Shown piece by piece: positions 22,707 to 34,700 of a DNA stretch of 60,287 nucleotides. Below the pieces are notes generated by a model. The model ran no database searches. It saw only the letters and a list, made by a program, of their open reading frames with translations, and had not been told where the DNA came from. The stretch covers positions 1 to 60,287 of the forward strand of contig JAHBMJ010005943.1 of NCBI GenBank assembly GCA_018398765.1, in the 5' to 3' direction. Made by a program: the position numbers and the translations under genes. Position 1 is the first letter of the stretch, and every line of letters starts with the position of its first letter. This stretch comes from Chromera velia (taxonomy: Eukaryota > Sar > Chromeraceae).

Positions 22707-25137
22707 GGAGGGAGGGAGGGAGGGAGAAAGAGACAGAGACAGAGGCACTAGAAGAGACAGCTAGAGCTCGACAGAGAAATGGATGGGCAGACCTAGAGGC
22801 CGGCAGACACGGCAATCCAGTGCCGATCATGGAATGCATGGCATGATGCACTGGTACCCAGTCATAGAACCAGTCACTGACACCATCTAGACATGGTGTC
22901 CCACACCATCTCTTACATCAAATAATTGTATGTATTGGATATACTAGTGGATATATCGATCATATTGGATCATATATAAACTTACTATTAGAAAAATCAA
23001 TATAGATAAGTAACTAGATAAGTGTAGATAAGTGATTACATATTCAAAGTCATCATATCATACGATTAGAAAATTTTGATTAAAAACTAGTTCCAAGAGA
23101 AACATTTTGCGAGGCATTTCGTTATTGATTGATTGATTGATAGGTTCCGCACTAGGCCTTCGGACGCCTTTCCGCTAATTGTTACTTATTAAATTAGTTT
23201 ATTTATATTTTTTTATCTTATTCTTTGCCTTAAAAAAATTAAATTAACCTTTAAAATTTTGTTATTTTGATTAAAGTTATGTTTAAAATCAAGAGAAAAA
23301 TTTCATAAAACAAAGAGATTTATTTTTTATTATTTTAAAATTATCTAGCTAGGAATACATAGTAGCGTTAGCCGCAACTATAATATAACTTTGTTACATA
23401 TACATAACCCAAAGGGCCATGTTACATTTTATGTGGTACGTAATATAAGCTGAAATGTAAATGTTACGGTTAAGGACGTAATTTATGCAAAGGTATCCTT
23501 ACGTAGGTAGGAAAGCACCTGAACAACAAGTGTTAACTACAAAGTTGAATCAATTGGTTGTAAACTGATTCATAAGTAATCTAGAAACACGGATTTGATG
23601 CAGCAATCGTTGTTTATATAATGTTTAAGTTTAACAGAGCCTAATCAATCGTTCTAATTTAACTGTAGCCGTAAAATGGCACCAACGAAGTCAAGTCAAT
23701 CCACGCCAAGTCGAAGCTTCACGGCCTGCGTGCAAAGCGAGTGCAGGTGATGTGAAAATGCATGCACATACATGCAGTACACACGTCGGATCGATAAAGC
23801 ATGCACAAATGCAATCAGACAGAAAGTACTGCATCAAACTGGCCTATCGATAATTTTTTCAGGCTTTTTTGATTACTAATTTTCGACTATAAACAGTGAA
23901 CAACTTGAGACTAGCACCTAATGTGAGCGTAAATATTGATTTAAACTATTTAAAAACACTACTAAGGCATAGATTCTATAATAAACTTTTTGAAACGTTC
24001 TAAAAATGCATTAAAGCCTAATTTAAAGGCATAAAATAACACAAAAAAATGAGGTTTCTATTAATTAAAAGTGAACCTGTTTTTGAACCTGTTTTTAAAC
24101 CTGATTCAGGTTCATTACTTCGAAGTGAACCTTGAACCTTGAACCTTTTCCTAGCACTAGAACGTACACTGAGACTCCTTCTGTCAATGAGACCACGAGA
24201 TCGAGATCAGATTATTATAAATGAAGCTATAGCCTAGCACTGAGTCGCTCTGACGCTCATGCACGATTCTTTTGTATTGGGAGAGCAATACAGATACCAA
24301 CCGAAATTCGAAATCCGATACCGACCCCCCCTCTGGTACCGAGGTACCGAAAGTACCGAGACTTAACAACACTGAGCTGCTGCGGGCGTTTTTAAGTTTT
24401 GTCGTTGATCTTATTCAGTAGACCTCCAAACTGATGTAGTAGTCTCAATCTAATAATAATCCTTCTTCTTCCCCTGTTTTGAAGTCCCACTCCCCCTCTG
24501 CTTCCTCCTCTCCCCCCTCTTGATGGCCCAGCTCCTCTCCCCCCTCCTCTTCCTGGTTCTGGGAGAAGGCCCGGGATCTTTAGAGATGGAGCTCTTCCAG
24601 GCCCCCCTCTCAAGCCAAGAAAGAAAGGATAGATTAGCTATTAGCCAGGAGCTTGGCCACAAAACTAAGGTAAGGTGGAGGTGTGTGTTAAGGTGTCATG
24701 ACAGGTAAGTCTCTGTGGTCTGTGCTCAAGTCTGTACAGCTCTAAACAAGTTAATTATCGAAATCTAGATTGAAATTGTTAAAGAGCTTAGTGTAGGTTA
24801 GTGCTAAGTAATTTAGTGGTGCCTGAGAGCACTGTCGCCGTTTTGTCTCATAGAGCTCGCCTCCGCAAATATTTACTCACTCCACACTCTTTGGCTCTAA
24901 AAAGAAATAGTTACAATACCACTGGCAGACTGCTCCTCTCTACTGGACACGCATGCTGACAACGTCAATCAGAAAAAAGAACTTCTAAGCACTTCATTGC
25001 ATGAAAAACGGCTATGCTCAGCTTCCCGGCGCTTTAACCTCCTCTAACCCTTATCAAGAAGCAACGCGGCTTTGCAGAGTGCTGCTTCCGTGTCACGGAC
25101 CGCCGCGGACCCTGTGACTGTGTTCCCCCCCCCCCCC
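22262..25137. other. Intergenic, mostly AT-rich, no convincing gene
   Basis: 22650-22740 is a compound microsatellite of AC, AG and GGGA units. From 22870 to 24450 the DNA is AT-rich and gene-free. At 23127-23175 lies (TTGA)n followed by TAGGTTCCGCACTAGG, a sequence repeated at the window end. Near 24070-24145 the motif GAACCTG and its complement recur several times in both orientations. Near 24310-24360 there are repeats of GTACCGA. A minus-strand Arg/Gly-rich open segment at 24392-24662 could be a C-terminal exon or chance; it is not called. Confidence 0.5.
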
Positions 25138-25353
25138 NNNNNNNNNNNNNNNNNNNNNNNNNNNNNNNNNNNNNNNNNNNNNNNNNNNNNNNNNNNNNNN
25201 NNNNNNNNNNNNNNNNNNNNNNNNNNNNNNNNNNNNNNNNNNNNNNNNNNNNNNNNNNNNNNNNNNNNNNNNNNNNNNNNNNNNNNNNNNNNNNNNNNNN
25301 NNNNNNNNNNNNNNNNNNNNNNNNNNNNNNNNNNNNNNNNNNNNNNNNNNNNN
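25138..25353. other. Assembly gap (216 N)
   Basis: A run of N bordered by poly-C on the left and CCCCGCCCC on the right. It lies just beyond the stop codon of the gene at 25396-26958, so that coding region is complete but its 3' flank is not. Confidence 0.99.
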
Positions 25354-25395
25354 CCCCGCCCCCTCCCGGCATCATTCTGCAGATGCAGTTCTGTC

Positions 25396-26958
25396 TCACA
25401 ATCCATACGCAGCCGTAGCATCGTCCAGTCCTGACTGCAGCTCGGCCGCAGCCCTCCGACTCGCTTCCGCAATCGCGGCGGTGGCTTCCCTCGACTTCTG
25501 GAGTGACGACTCCAGTGCTGCGGGGTCGAGGTCGACTGCCAGAGCCGCAGCTGTGGCGTCGTTGTACCGGGAGGCTTCCTCGCGGTGCCAACGGGGCCTC
25601 AGAGTCCTTTTTCCAAACCCGCTTCTTGCGGGCACTGAGGAAGGCCACACTTTGGGCCCGCGGTGGGCTCTGAGAATGCCCCCACCGGGCCGGCGTACTG
25701 GGCCAGACGGAGTGCTACCCTCTGCACCCCCCTTTCTTCTGTGATGAATCAGGGCTTTGAGGGCTTTGAGAATGTCTGGAGACAGCTGGAGAGACGCGAG
25801 GAAATCGGAGGTACCATCGTCAGGTACAAAATCGTCAGATGAGTCGGGGGCAGACTCGGCATCGGAGTCGGGATCGATGCTGCTTTCTTCTTCTCTCTTT
25901 TTCTGTTCTTCTGTCTCTTCTCCTCCTGCTTCCTCTTGTTCTTTGTCCACTATCCCCTCCCCCTCCTCCTCTTCTTCCTCTTCTTCTTCCACGTCCTCAT
26001 CCTCCTCCTCCTGCTCCCCCTCAGGTCTGTCTCCTCTCTCCTTCCTTCCTCTTTCTTCAACTGCATTCTGCAAGACAGACAGAGGACCTAGTTTCTGGAG
26101 ACTTCCCTTGCGGTTGTCCCACAGCCAGACAGCCGAGTCAACCCCCGTCCCGGCAATGAGGACAGATTCGCCCTCTGCGAGGGTGGACTTCGCACGAGCA
26201 AAACGCTGCGTGCCCGCCTTCTTAACGACCACCTTGACAGGCAAGGTGCATTCGGGGAGACGGAGAAGCTCGGCGGTAGGGAGCAGTTGGAGCTCCGGGC
26301 GCTTCTCAAGCAGCTGCCGCATAAGCTGCCACTTGGACACCTGCAAAGCCACCAGACGGCGACTGGACAGACTCCACCACACCCCGTCCTGATACGCAAC
26401 CTCAAGGGGTGGCACCAGCTCACGGTCTCCGCCTGCACGCTGGAGAGACTGCGTGAGGGTGCCGATCACTCGTGAGCGGTCACTGGCCTCACCGTCTTTG
26501 AAGACCTCTGTGACGTACGAATGAGTCGCACGAAGCATGCTCACGTCGCACCATGCCAAGGATTCCTCAGCCACCTGAGTAGTCAGAGGAGGAACCCCCA
26601 AAAAAGGGGGGGGGTGTTGGAGATCTCTCTGGGAGGATTTGGGCGCGGATGTTTGAGGGGCAGTTGAAGCACTGGTAGCTGTCTCTTCCTTAACCTTGGG
26701 AACGGGCAGAAAGTGCAGCTCCGCCCGCCACGGCCCACTGGAGACGATCTCAGCAGTGCACTTGGCTGCCACGTCGTCAAACTGGTTCGGTGCCTCCGAT
26801 GGAGGTGCGTTACGGATAGACAACTTTGCACGGGCGCATCTAGCGCGTGTCTTCAGGAGGTTCTGCTTCACAGGGTTGGGCAAATGGTCCCAGCAGATGC
26901 CTCCGTGAGCATCTAGAGCACAGGAAATATCTGAGTATGCCAATTTCAACTCTTTCAT
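25396..26958 (-). CDS. Acidic protein with a possible ParB-like-fold segment, unidentified
   Basis: Open frame of 520 codons from the ATG at 26958 to TGA at 25398-25396. The segment around residues 138-210 (SMLRATHSYVTEVFKDGE, PPLEVAYQDGVWWSLSSRRL, VALQVSKW) has the order seen in ParB/sulfiredoxin-like domains of some algal proteins: a start-of-domain Q/T-rich strand, a query strand, then an S[N/S]RR helix start. This is a weak resemblance. Residues 310-395 are a Glu/Asp tract ([11 protein letters not shown]) and a Ser/Asp region. The C-terminus is Ala-rich and helical. An open stretch at 27073-26973 after a TTTTCACAG acceptor (EIPRLKKLLGDFFRAYPG) could be an upstream exon, so the 5' end is uncertain. 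Cellular role unknown. Confidence 0.65.
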   Translation of the reverse strand: MKELKLAYSDISCALDAHGGICWDHLPNPVKQNLLKTRARCARAKLSIRNAPPSEAPNQFDDVAAKCTAEIVSSGPWRAELHFLPVPKVKEETATSASTAPQTSAPKSSQRDLQHPPPFLGVPPLTTQVAEESLAWCDVSMLRATHSYVTEVFKDGEASDRSRVIGTLTQSLQRAGGDRELVPPLEVAYQDGVWWSLSSRRLVALQVSKWQLMRQLLEKRPELQLLPTAELLRLPECTLPVKVVVKKAGTQRFARAKSTLAEGESVLIAGTGVDSAVWLWDNRKGSLQKLGPLSVLQNAVEERGRKERGDRPEGEQEEEDEDVEEEEEEEEEGEGIVDKEQEEAGGEETEEQKKREEESSIDPDSDAESAPDSSDDFVPDDGTSDFLASLQLSPDILKALKALIHHRRKGGAEGSTPSGPVRRPGGGILRAHRGPKVWPSSVPARSGFGKRTLRPRWHREEASRYNDATAAALAVDLDPAALESSLQKSREATAAIAEASRRAAAELQSGLDDATAAYGL

Positions 26959-27744
26959 GCTTGTTCACTTCTTCAGACAGAGACGGGAACGTGAATATAC
27001 AAGTCTCTGATGGAGCCGGGATACGCTCGAAAGAAGTCGCCCAGCAGCTTCTTCAGCCTAGGAATTTCTGCCTGTGAAAAAAAGGAGAAAAACACGGCCA
27101 GCCAGACTGACGTACTGCCCGGTCCGCAATTTGTGAGTCCCTTCGGAAGCTTTGCAAGGGGAGACGGTCGACAATACAAACCTCGGGCGTAGGAGATCGC
27201 ATACAGACACACAGAAGTCTGACTGCAAGGAAAGACCGATAGAAAAATGCATCGATCGAGACGACAGTCGTCTATCGTCGGACCTCAGAGGAGGAGGAGA
27301 ATTGAGGAGACGGGATGCATGCCAGGAGACGGGAAATTTCTCGCTAGAGAAAAGTTGCCGCGGACCCCGGCATGCATGCATGCAGTGACGACCCCGCGCG
27401 GTCGCGTCGAGCGCGGGGCCAGAATCGGGCACAATCGGGATACAATCGGGCCTCTTTAATAAATTCATTCTTCGCTACATGGAGACGGCACTGAGTGTCA
27501 CCGTCGGCATCTAATTCGTGACTTGGTTAGAGAGTTTACTTGGTTATTAATAACACAGGCACTTCAAAATGTCAATGCAGACCATGCTGAAATCGAAACC
27601 GAAACCATGTTGGATCACCTTTGTGAGAACTTGTCAGAACTGACGACATCGTCGATCTGTTTCACGCGCGACAAGCCCGCTTGCCTGTCCTGTTTCTCCT
27701 CCACGTAAACAGATCTTCTTGCCGCCATCCAGCAAAACTGAAAA
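26959..27744. promoter_or_regulatory. Divergent intergenic region with overlapping TGCATGCA motifs
   Basis: This lies between the acidic-protein gene (minus) and the ankyrin gene (plus). Two overlapping TGCATGCA palindromes occur at 27373-27384, about 370 bases before the ankyrin ATG. A GC-rich patch with CGCGCGGTCGCGTC follows. A possible upstream exon of the acidic-protein gene sits at 26973-27073. No other gene was found. Confidence 0.35.
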
Positions 27745-29121
27745 ATGCAAGGAGTCCGACTTGCAGAAACCATTTTCGATGTCTTCAGGGACGTCCAAAA
27801 TTTTGAGGAGGCAGTTTTTCGGTTTGCCTTTTCCATCAGAGAAAAGAGGGAAGTGCTGACAAAGGTGCTTTGCAAAAACCACGGCATTGACGCCCCCCCT
27901 CCCTCAGAACCCCTCCCTCCCCACGTCCTATCAGAGACGGCGCCTCCAAAGATGGTCTCCGCTCTGAAAGATCTCAGAGAGGTGGCAGAGACGAACCTGC
28001 AAACCCTCAAGAAGGGTGCGCATACTCGACTTGACCAGATGATGAGTGCGTGTTTTCAGATGGACCTCTCCCCTCTTTTCAGTTCAGAGGTCGGCAGAGT
28101 CATCCGTTCTTTTATGCCCACAGATGCCGAGACGCTCGGTAAGGCCGTTGAGTCCTTTGCAGAGAGCGGGGAGACCCAGACTGAGAGGGACGACCTCCTT
28201 CTCTTGCTGAAGGTGGGGGCAGACATCGACGGTCTGCACGAGGGGAAGAGCGCCCTCATTCATGCCGTCTACGCCGGTTCTTTGCAGGCGGTGGAGATCC
28301 TGGTGGAGGCGGGGGCAGACCCAGTGACGAAAGGTGGAGAAGAGAGGTTTAAGGGCTACACAGCTCTGCACTGTGCGTGTTACGAGAGGCGCCCAGATAT
28401 CGTCAGATTTCTTGTCTCTCAAGGGGCAAACGTGAATGCGAAGGACGATACCGACCGGTCGCCCCTTGCATGTGCTGTGTATAAAGGACCGAGAGAGATT
28501 GTTGACTTTCTCCTTGAGAAGGGGGCTGATCTGCACACAACAAATGAGTGCGGTTACTCCCTTCTGCACCAAGCAGCGATAGGGAATCAAAGGGCGATTG
28601 CAGAAATACTCCTTGACAGGGGTCTTGAAGTTGATGTGAGAGATAACGGTCAGCAAACACCGCTTTGTATGACCACAATGTTTTTTGTCCCCGATTCAAA
28701 CCCGGACTATCCTGATGGAATAGTCGTTGACAACGTTGAGGTTGCCGAGCTCCTACTCGATCGGGGTGCAGACCCGAATGCAGCCACGCAGTCCGGGTTC
28801 ACAACTGCAATGGATGCGGCTGAATTTGGAAGTGTGAACGTTCTCAAGCTCGTGATCGACCGCGGTGCCGATGTCCACGCAACAACTCCGGGTGGAAGGA
28901 ATCTTTTGCACTTAGCTGCCACTTGGCCCATCAATAATAAAGGTGGCCGTGTTGCCGAGTCGCTGTGCCCTCATAACAGCAAGCGAGAGATAGCAGAGTT
29001 TCTTGTGGAGAGGGGAATTGACACCTCTGCGCAGTTTAACGGGATGACGGCAGCCCGTCTGGCAGAGTTGGAAGGATTTCAACCAGACTCGCCTTTGAGG
29101 GCATTTTTGGATGGTTTGTAA
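27745..29121 (+). CDS. Ankyrin-repeat protein
   Basis: Single exon, 458 residues, from the ATG at 27745 to TAA at 29119-29121. After an N-terminal helical region of about 150 residues come roughly seven ankyrin units with the usual TxLHxA and xGADVN signatures: SALIHAVYAGSLQAVEILVE, TALHCACYERRPDIVRFLV with QGANVNAKDDTDRSPLACAV, KGADLHTTNECGYSLLHQAA, VAELLLDRGADPNAAT, LKLVIDRGADVHATTP, and NLLHLAA. Such stacks bind proteins; no catalytic domain is attached. The gene is intronless and flanked on the 3' side by an AT-rich island with a MITE, which fits a recently duplicated or retrocopied member of a large ankyrin family, though that is inference. Confidence 0.9.
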   Translation: MQGVRLAETIFDVFRDVQNFEEAVFRFAFSIREKREVLTKVLCKNHGIDAPPPSEPLPPHVLSETAPPKMVSALKDLREVAETNLQTLKKGAHTRLDQMMSACFQMDLSPLFSSEVGRVIRSFMPTDAETLGKAVESFAESGETQTERDDLLLLLKVGADIDGLHEGKSALIHAVYAGSLQAVEILVEAGADPVTKGGEERFKGYTALHCACYERRPDIVRFLVSQGANVNAKDDTDRSPLACAVYKGPREIVDFLLEKGADLHTTNECGYSLLHQAAIGNQRAIAEILLDRGLEVDVRDNGQQTPLCMTTMFFVPDSNPDYPDGIVVDNVEVAELLLDRGADPNAATQSGFTTAMDAAEFGSVNVLKLVIDRGADVHATTPGGRNLLHLAATWPINNKGGRVAESLCPHNSKREIAEFLVERGIDTSAQFNGMTAARLAELEGFQPDSPLRAFLDGL

Positions 29122-30886
29122 CATGGTGGGGGTGCATGAGGGTTTAGGAAGAGAAGCATTCGACCCATGACGGTGAGGGGAACCAGCAGAAGGGGGGGCG
29201 CGACACTGCGGCAACAGGGAGTTGTCTTGGGAGTTGTGGGGATTGAGCTTTGAAAGAGACGTGCAATGATTGCAGTCTCGGTAGCCATCAAACCAGCCTT
29301 AGCCTCAGTTTAACGGTAGCGCTACCGGTGACGTGAACCACGTGCATTTTAGTATGATTCTAGATATGATTTTACCGTGTCTGCGAAACTTGTTTTGTAG
29401 ACTTCCAAAGTTCCACTTAGAGCTAACATTTTTTAAATATATGTAATATATATTATGTATGAATTTTTGAAGGACTGATGAAGGTTAACTTCCCGTAAAT
29501 TATAGAATAAACTAGAAAATGATATTCATAGTGCTTTATGCAACCGCTGTGCTTGTATAACCACACTGTGCTGTTAGGAGTAACTACCGGCCCTTCTCAG
29601 AAAGCTTTTGGTTATCATCAAATTGGTAACCAAAACTTGGTAACTAGGGAGGGTTGAGGGGATTACCACTACCACGGTAATCTGGGTGTATCTGCCTACA
29701 AATATGTTGCATCCAGATCTAATTGATTCTAATATAGGAGAAACGCATCTTCAAAAACTGTGTACGAGTACAGTACAACGTAAAAAAGATCATTTTTAAA
29801 CTTTTTTTGTCTAAATTGTTTTTATAATATCAAGAACTTAACTTTAACTTACATATACTTACACATATTTCTAGATATAAGAGAACTTTACAATAAATCT
29901 ATCCAAGTCTTTACTACTCGATTTATTCACTAATTTGTTTTGCTTAAAAGAACGATTACCACTGTTTTGGTTACCGAAACAACGGTAATCAATCTGACTC
30001 TTCAGGATTACCGTAACTATGAAAATGGTTACCGAGCGGCCTAACGGCCGCTTTGGTAACCAAACTAAGTTGGTTACTCCTAACAGCACAGTGTATGTAT
30101 AATTAAACTTAGTCATAGACCCAAATTGGTAATTAAATTTATTATTAACTTAAACTTTCAATATCATTCTATTTCTAAGTCATTTTTTCGAAAATTAGCG
30201 TGTTTTTCTGCAAAAGTCCTCTTTTACTGGCTTTTGTGTTGCCATTTAACGTCGCTAAGCTAGACGCTGCTGAGACATGCACTGCAACAGTGACTTACAT
30301 CGGTCTTCTCTTGGTATAGGTCAATACAGCGAAGGATCCCCATACCCGTACATTCGCAGGGCCGGTGAGGGAAACGGAACTGCAATCAACATGAACATAT
30401 TAGTATGTGTAGCTGTTCGGACAGTCACGTCTGAAAAACAAACGAGGCGATTGGAGCCTGATCTCCCAGACACGCATGCAAGCCATGATTGGCTTTCACT
30501 TAAAGAGAAGTGCAGAAGCAGATGTGGTGTTTGATTGCCAGACATAAGGGCAGATGTACGGGCATGCTGAAAAAGGTGGATAAGCAATATTCCGGGCAAA
30601 CGGTTATGAAACGTTCCATCAGAACCGACGCGCCGAGGGGAAGGGAAGGGAAGGGAAGGGAAGAGAGAGACAGAAACCCCCCTGACACCTCTGCATGGAC
30701 GTCGAGTGAGGACTCACATCCCCAACAATCGGCCTGTCTTCGGGGGTCGCTACAGTTCCATGGTTCATCTGCATGCATGCACGAACGAACGGGGATTGAG
30801 TGACGGGGCGGGAGGGAGGGAGACATAAGGAGAGGATCGAGAGAAAAAGAGGGAACGTACAAGGCCAGAACAGGGTGCATGTACTC
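29122..30886. other. Intergenic, AT-rich with one MITE, no gene
   Basis: 29300-30260 is AT-rich and holds the inverted-repeat element described separately. 30260-30886 is mixed sequence containing (GGGAA)n near 30639-30665 and two overlapping TGCATGCA motifs at 30770-30781. Open frames there are short and show no motif. The TDP1 3' end is expected at the right edge. Confidence 0.5.
29561..30095. mobile_element. MITE, about 535 bp, with terminal inverted repeats
   Basis: CACTGTGCTGTTAGGAGTAAC at 29564-29584 is matched by its exact reverse complement at 30073-30093. Inside, GGTAACCAAA, GGTTACC and ACGGTAATC motifs are arranged in inverted pairs on both sides. TGTATAA lies directly outside each end (29554-29560 and 30096-30102), a plausible 7-bp target-site duplication with a one-mismatch eighth base. 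There is no coding capacity, so it is non-autonomous. Size, AT content and long TIRs suit a hAT-like MITE. Confidence 0.85.
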
Positions 30887-31701
30887 TCATCTCACTGGAC
30901 AATGCAGATGAACGAATCTCTCAAAATCTTTCCCTAAAGGAAACTCCGGGGAGCCTCAGGGTTTCACTAGAGAACAATTGAGGCAAATGCTGCATCAGAG
31001 AACGTGCTGCAGAGAATCATCACACCGACGCACGCACCTGAGCTCTTGTACGGACTCGGCGGTACTGGATAGGGAAGGGGCAGGAAGAAAACCCGAGTTT
31101 CGCTTCCCTCCCCTTCCATTGCACGGTGGTCATCCGACTGCAGACTGTGGACAGACTTCAGAGGCAACAGTTCTGGTGACACAGAGGCATCCACAGCATC
31201 AGAACGTAACCGCCACTCAAACCTTCCCCATGTCCCCCCTTCTCGATTCACACAGCCCGATGGGCGCACACAGGGCTCGACAATGGATAGGGTCGAGGGA
31301 GAGAAGAAGACCCCGAGCTCGAAACTCCGAATAAAAAGCTGAGAACCTTGCAGCTGCAACTCCCCCCAGGCTGCCTTGGACAGATTGTGAGAGCCCACGT
31401 ACACCCACGAACCTCCAACACCGGCGGAGTGCCTTCCAGAGGACTCAGCGGACGATGCTGAAGGAGGCGCAGAAGAAGAAGAAGAGGAAGAGGAAGAGGA
31501 AGAGGTTGACACGCCTGTCAGGGAAGAAGGAACTGTTTGGTCTCTCTCTCTCTTTCGGAAGAAGACTCCGAATGTTTTGATGTGGGGCATAGCTGTCTCT
31601 CTGAGAGACCACAGAGATGGGGCCTCTCTCCCTCCTCCGGTTGCGGAGTCGTGTGAAGAGCCCTGGCCGGAGTCCTTCCACCTGCAGAGGATCGACTGGA
31701 G

Positions 31702-31772
<71 letters not shown>

Positions 31773-34700
31773 TTCACGCAGACACGGGTTGGAGGGGTTT
31801 GGGGAGGGAGAACGAGGAAGGAAAGAGAAGGGAAAAGGGGATACGGAAGAGACCTCATTCGTTTAATGAATCAAGGGGTGAAAAGGAACGGGGCGGGAAA
31901 ATCACACCATCATTATTTTCTGTGAAGCGGTTGCGATGCAATCGTGTCCGACACAGAATGTCCCCTTTCTTGCTTGCACATTTCATCGCAGATTCCATTG
32001 GCTTAATCGGGTGTGTGTGAGAAAGACAGAGAGAGCACTTGATCTTCTCTGTCGACTTCCTTTCTCTTCTGCCTACCCTCAAGAAAGGCCGCCCCTCCCA
32101 ATTCTTTTTGGGGATAGGAATGCTCTCCCCTGCCGCCCATCCCTCCACAGAAGTTCGCACATCCTCTACAGTGGGCAGAACAAGAGAGAGGGGTGCAGGG
32201 GGGCCAGGGGGGGAAGAAGAGGACGCGCTTGTCTTCCCCAGGCTCCTGTTCAGGTTTCCTCGCATAGCACCTGAACGACCGCACACAGACAGACACACAG
32301 ACCAAGACGGGGAAGGAAGAGACAGCTAGCTAAAAGAAGATGTCAGTCCTACAAACACCGGGAGCGGCAGAAACATCAGCAGCCCCCCGGACAATGTACG
32401 GAAGGAACACAAACGCAGACAGGCATTGCAGAAGTCCATTTGGGAGGACCTAACTGCATGCGCTGCCAAAGAGATGCCGAGCCCTGCAGACAATTTTGAC
32501 CCCCTGTCCCCTCTACCCACACCAACGAGTGACAGAAGACGCCCCCAACAACTAACAAGAACAGTCGCTCTCACCAACTCACAGCAGAAGTCCGCCATCC
32601 ACTTTTCGTTTAGGGACCCCATGGAAGAGAACTGAGCGAGCGCAAACATGTCACCAGCACCAAAGGATGAGGAAGAAGAAGGGGCTCTCTGGGGATGTAC
32701 CTGCCCCCCCCTCTCCCTATCTCTCTGTACAAGTGCAGAAAGACGAAGAATGCCAAAATCCAACCCCCCCCCGGTTCCCCCCTGTGTCATCCCTCCAGAC
32801 CCAGCAGACAAAACCACCCGATGTCTCCCAGGCACAGAGGGAACGAGGGAGCATGCCACTGTGGAGAAATCAAACCTCCGCAGCGTCTCTGCCCACCCTG
32901 CATGCTCTACAACCGCCCCCCCCGCCCTCTTCACGAAACCCTCCAACAGACCCAAAAATTCCCTCCCCCGTCTCTCAGCTTCCTGCACGATGGATGGACA
33001 CAGAGGCCTCTCCCCTCCGTCTCTCGACAAAGACGCAGACCACAGAGGAAAGTCCTGAACCCACAATCCTGCAACGCCATGCATCATCCATCCATCCATC
33101 CATCCATCCATCCATCCATCCATTCAGCCAAAAAAATATAATCAGAAGGCCTGCGCACAGACACTAATTCAAGTAGTGATCGGCTCAAACAGAACAGATG
33201 CCCAGTTTTGCGTTCACTCAAAGGTGTGTCAGAAGGGATGATGGCAGACAGAAGTAATAATAGCAACCATCCACCCTCGTCCTCTATCTGTTGCTGAAGC
33301 GTTGTTCAGCCGAGGATTTGAGATGAGCAAACGAGAAGCCGTTTTCCTGCTTTTCGTGGAGTGGGTTGAAAGTTGTAGACACAAAGGCGAACGATTTGTC
33401 CCTCCCCATGTGTTAGCCTAAGACAAAAAATCAGACTCGTGTCGACACCGTCTCGTCACCGTCCGTTCATGCATATGGCTCATGTTCCTGTTCCATTCCG
33501 CTCTGCCCGACCCTGATTCTTCCGCCACCAATCAGGAGAGACGTAGTTCGCAGTGAAGATTCCCACCCGAAGCATCTCCCCTCCCCTCCTCCTTCCACTT
33601 CCCTGTGAGTCCCTGAGTCGATACTTCAGAATGGCCACCTGCAGGCTCGCAACCACACTCGCTCTGAGCGTCTCATCAGGGATGTTCGTCAGGGCCACTT
33701 GCATGCTTGGCGCCCGAATGGCAAGCCCCCGGGCAATCGGAGAAAAGGTGTTGAACCGGACAGCTTCACAAAGACCCCACAAGGGCAACCAACCAGACGA
33801 CCGGAACGAACGCACGCCGTTCTTTTTTGTCTTTGATGTGCAGAAAGCAGTGCCAGAAAGAATAAAAAACCACAGAGAGAAAGACAAAGCGACGTACGTA
33901 CAGACAAAGGCAAACCTTCGGATGAAAAGTTCCGTAAACCTCGCAGGGAGGGGCCCGAAGAGAGAATGCGGACCCCTTCCGCTCGTTTAACTTCTTTGCC
34001 CACCCTTCCAAAGTCTGGGCGCTGTCTCCTGCAAGCACGCACACGAGAGGAGGGCGCGGGGGGATCACCTGCTCGCTCGAGAGGTGGTTTCCCTTGATCA
34101 GACATCCTGTCGAATGCAAGTTATACCTGCAAGCAGCCCTATTTGAGACGCCTTCCCCAGTCGCTCCATGACAAGCACGCGCGCACTCACAGACATGCAC
34201 GCATCCCCATCGCCCCGTGGCTCGATCTCTGAAGGGCTCCCTCCCGAGTCCCCTTGCCTGCCTGCCTCCTCACTGTCTGTCTGAGATCTGCCTGCTGACC
34301 GACCCTTGTGACCATGAAGAAGAATCACCCGGGGAGACCTCAGAAGGCAGGGGCACTGCGGGGAAGGGAAGAATACCCCCGAGGGAGGAAGAAACAGCGC
34401 ATGCTTGTGAGGGGCTTGAAAGGTAGAGGCCACACGCCTTGAACATGGCTTTATGCCCATGCACACATGTACACAGAGAGCAGAAGACAGGTAGAGTAGA
34501 CGAGAGAACGAGTAGGACGGAAGGGGAGAAGAGCAACCGGAGAAGTGACTCCTCAACTGATAGAGCTACGCAAAAGTTGACAGACAGGCAGAGGCATAAA
34601 AGAAGAAATCGCCAGGCGTTTCTTTTGTTCGTGTTCTCCACCTTCTCTCCCTCCTTTTCTTTTAATACCCATCAAATCTTGCGTGCACCCTCTCGTCCTC

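Noticed and set aside
24392-24662. Minus-strand Arg/Gly-rich open segment
   Set aside because: Two frames look equally basic, the DNA is purine-rich and biased, and no neighbouring exon was found.
33084-33123. CRISPR-like regular repeat
   Set aside because: Simple tetranucleotide microsatellite without spacers, in a eukaryotic intron.
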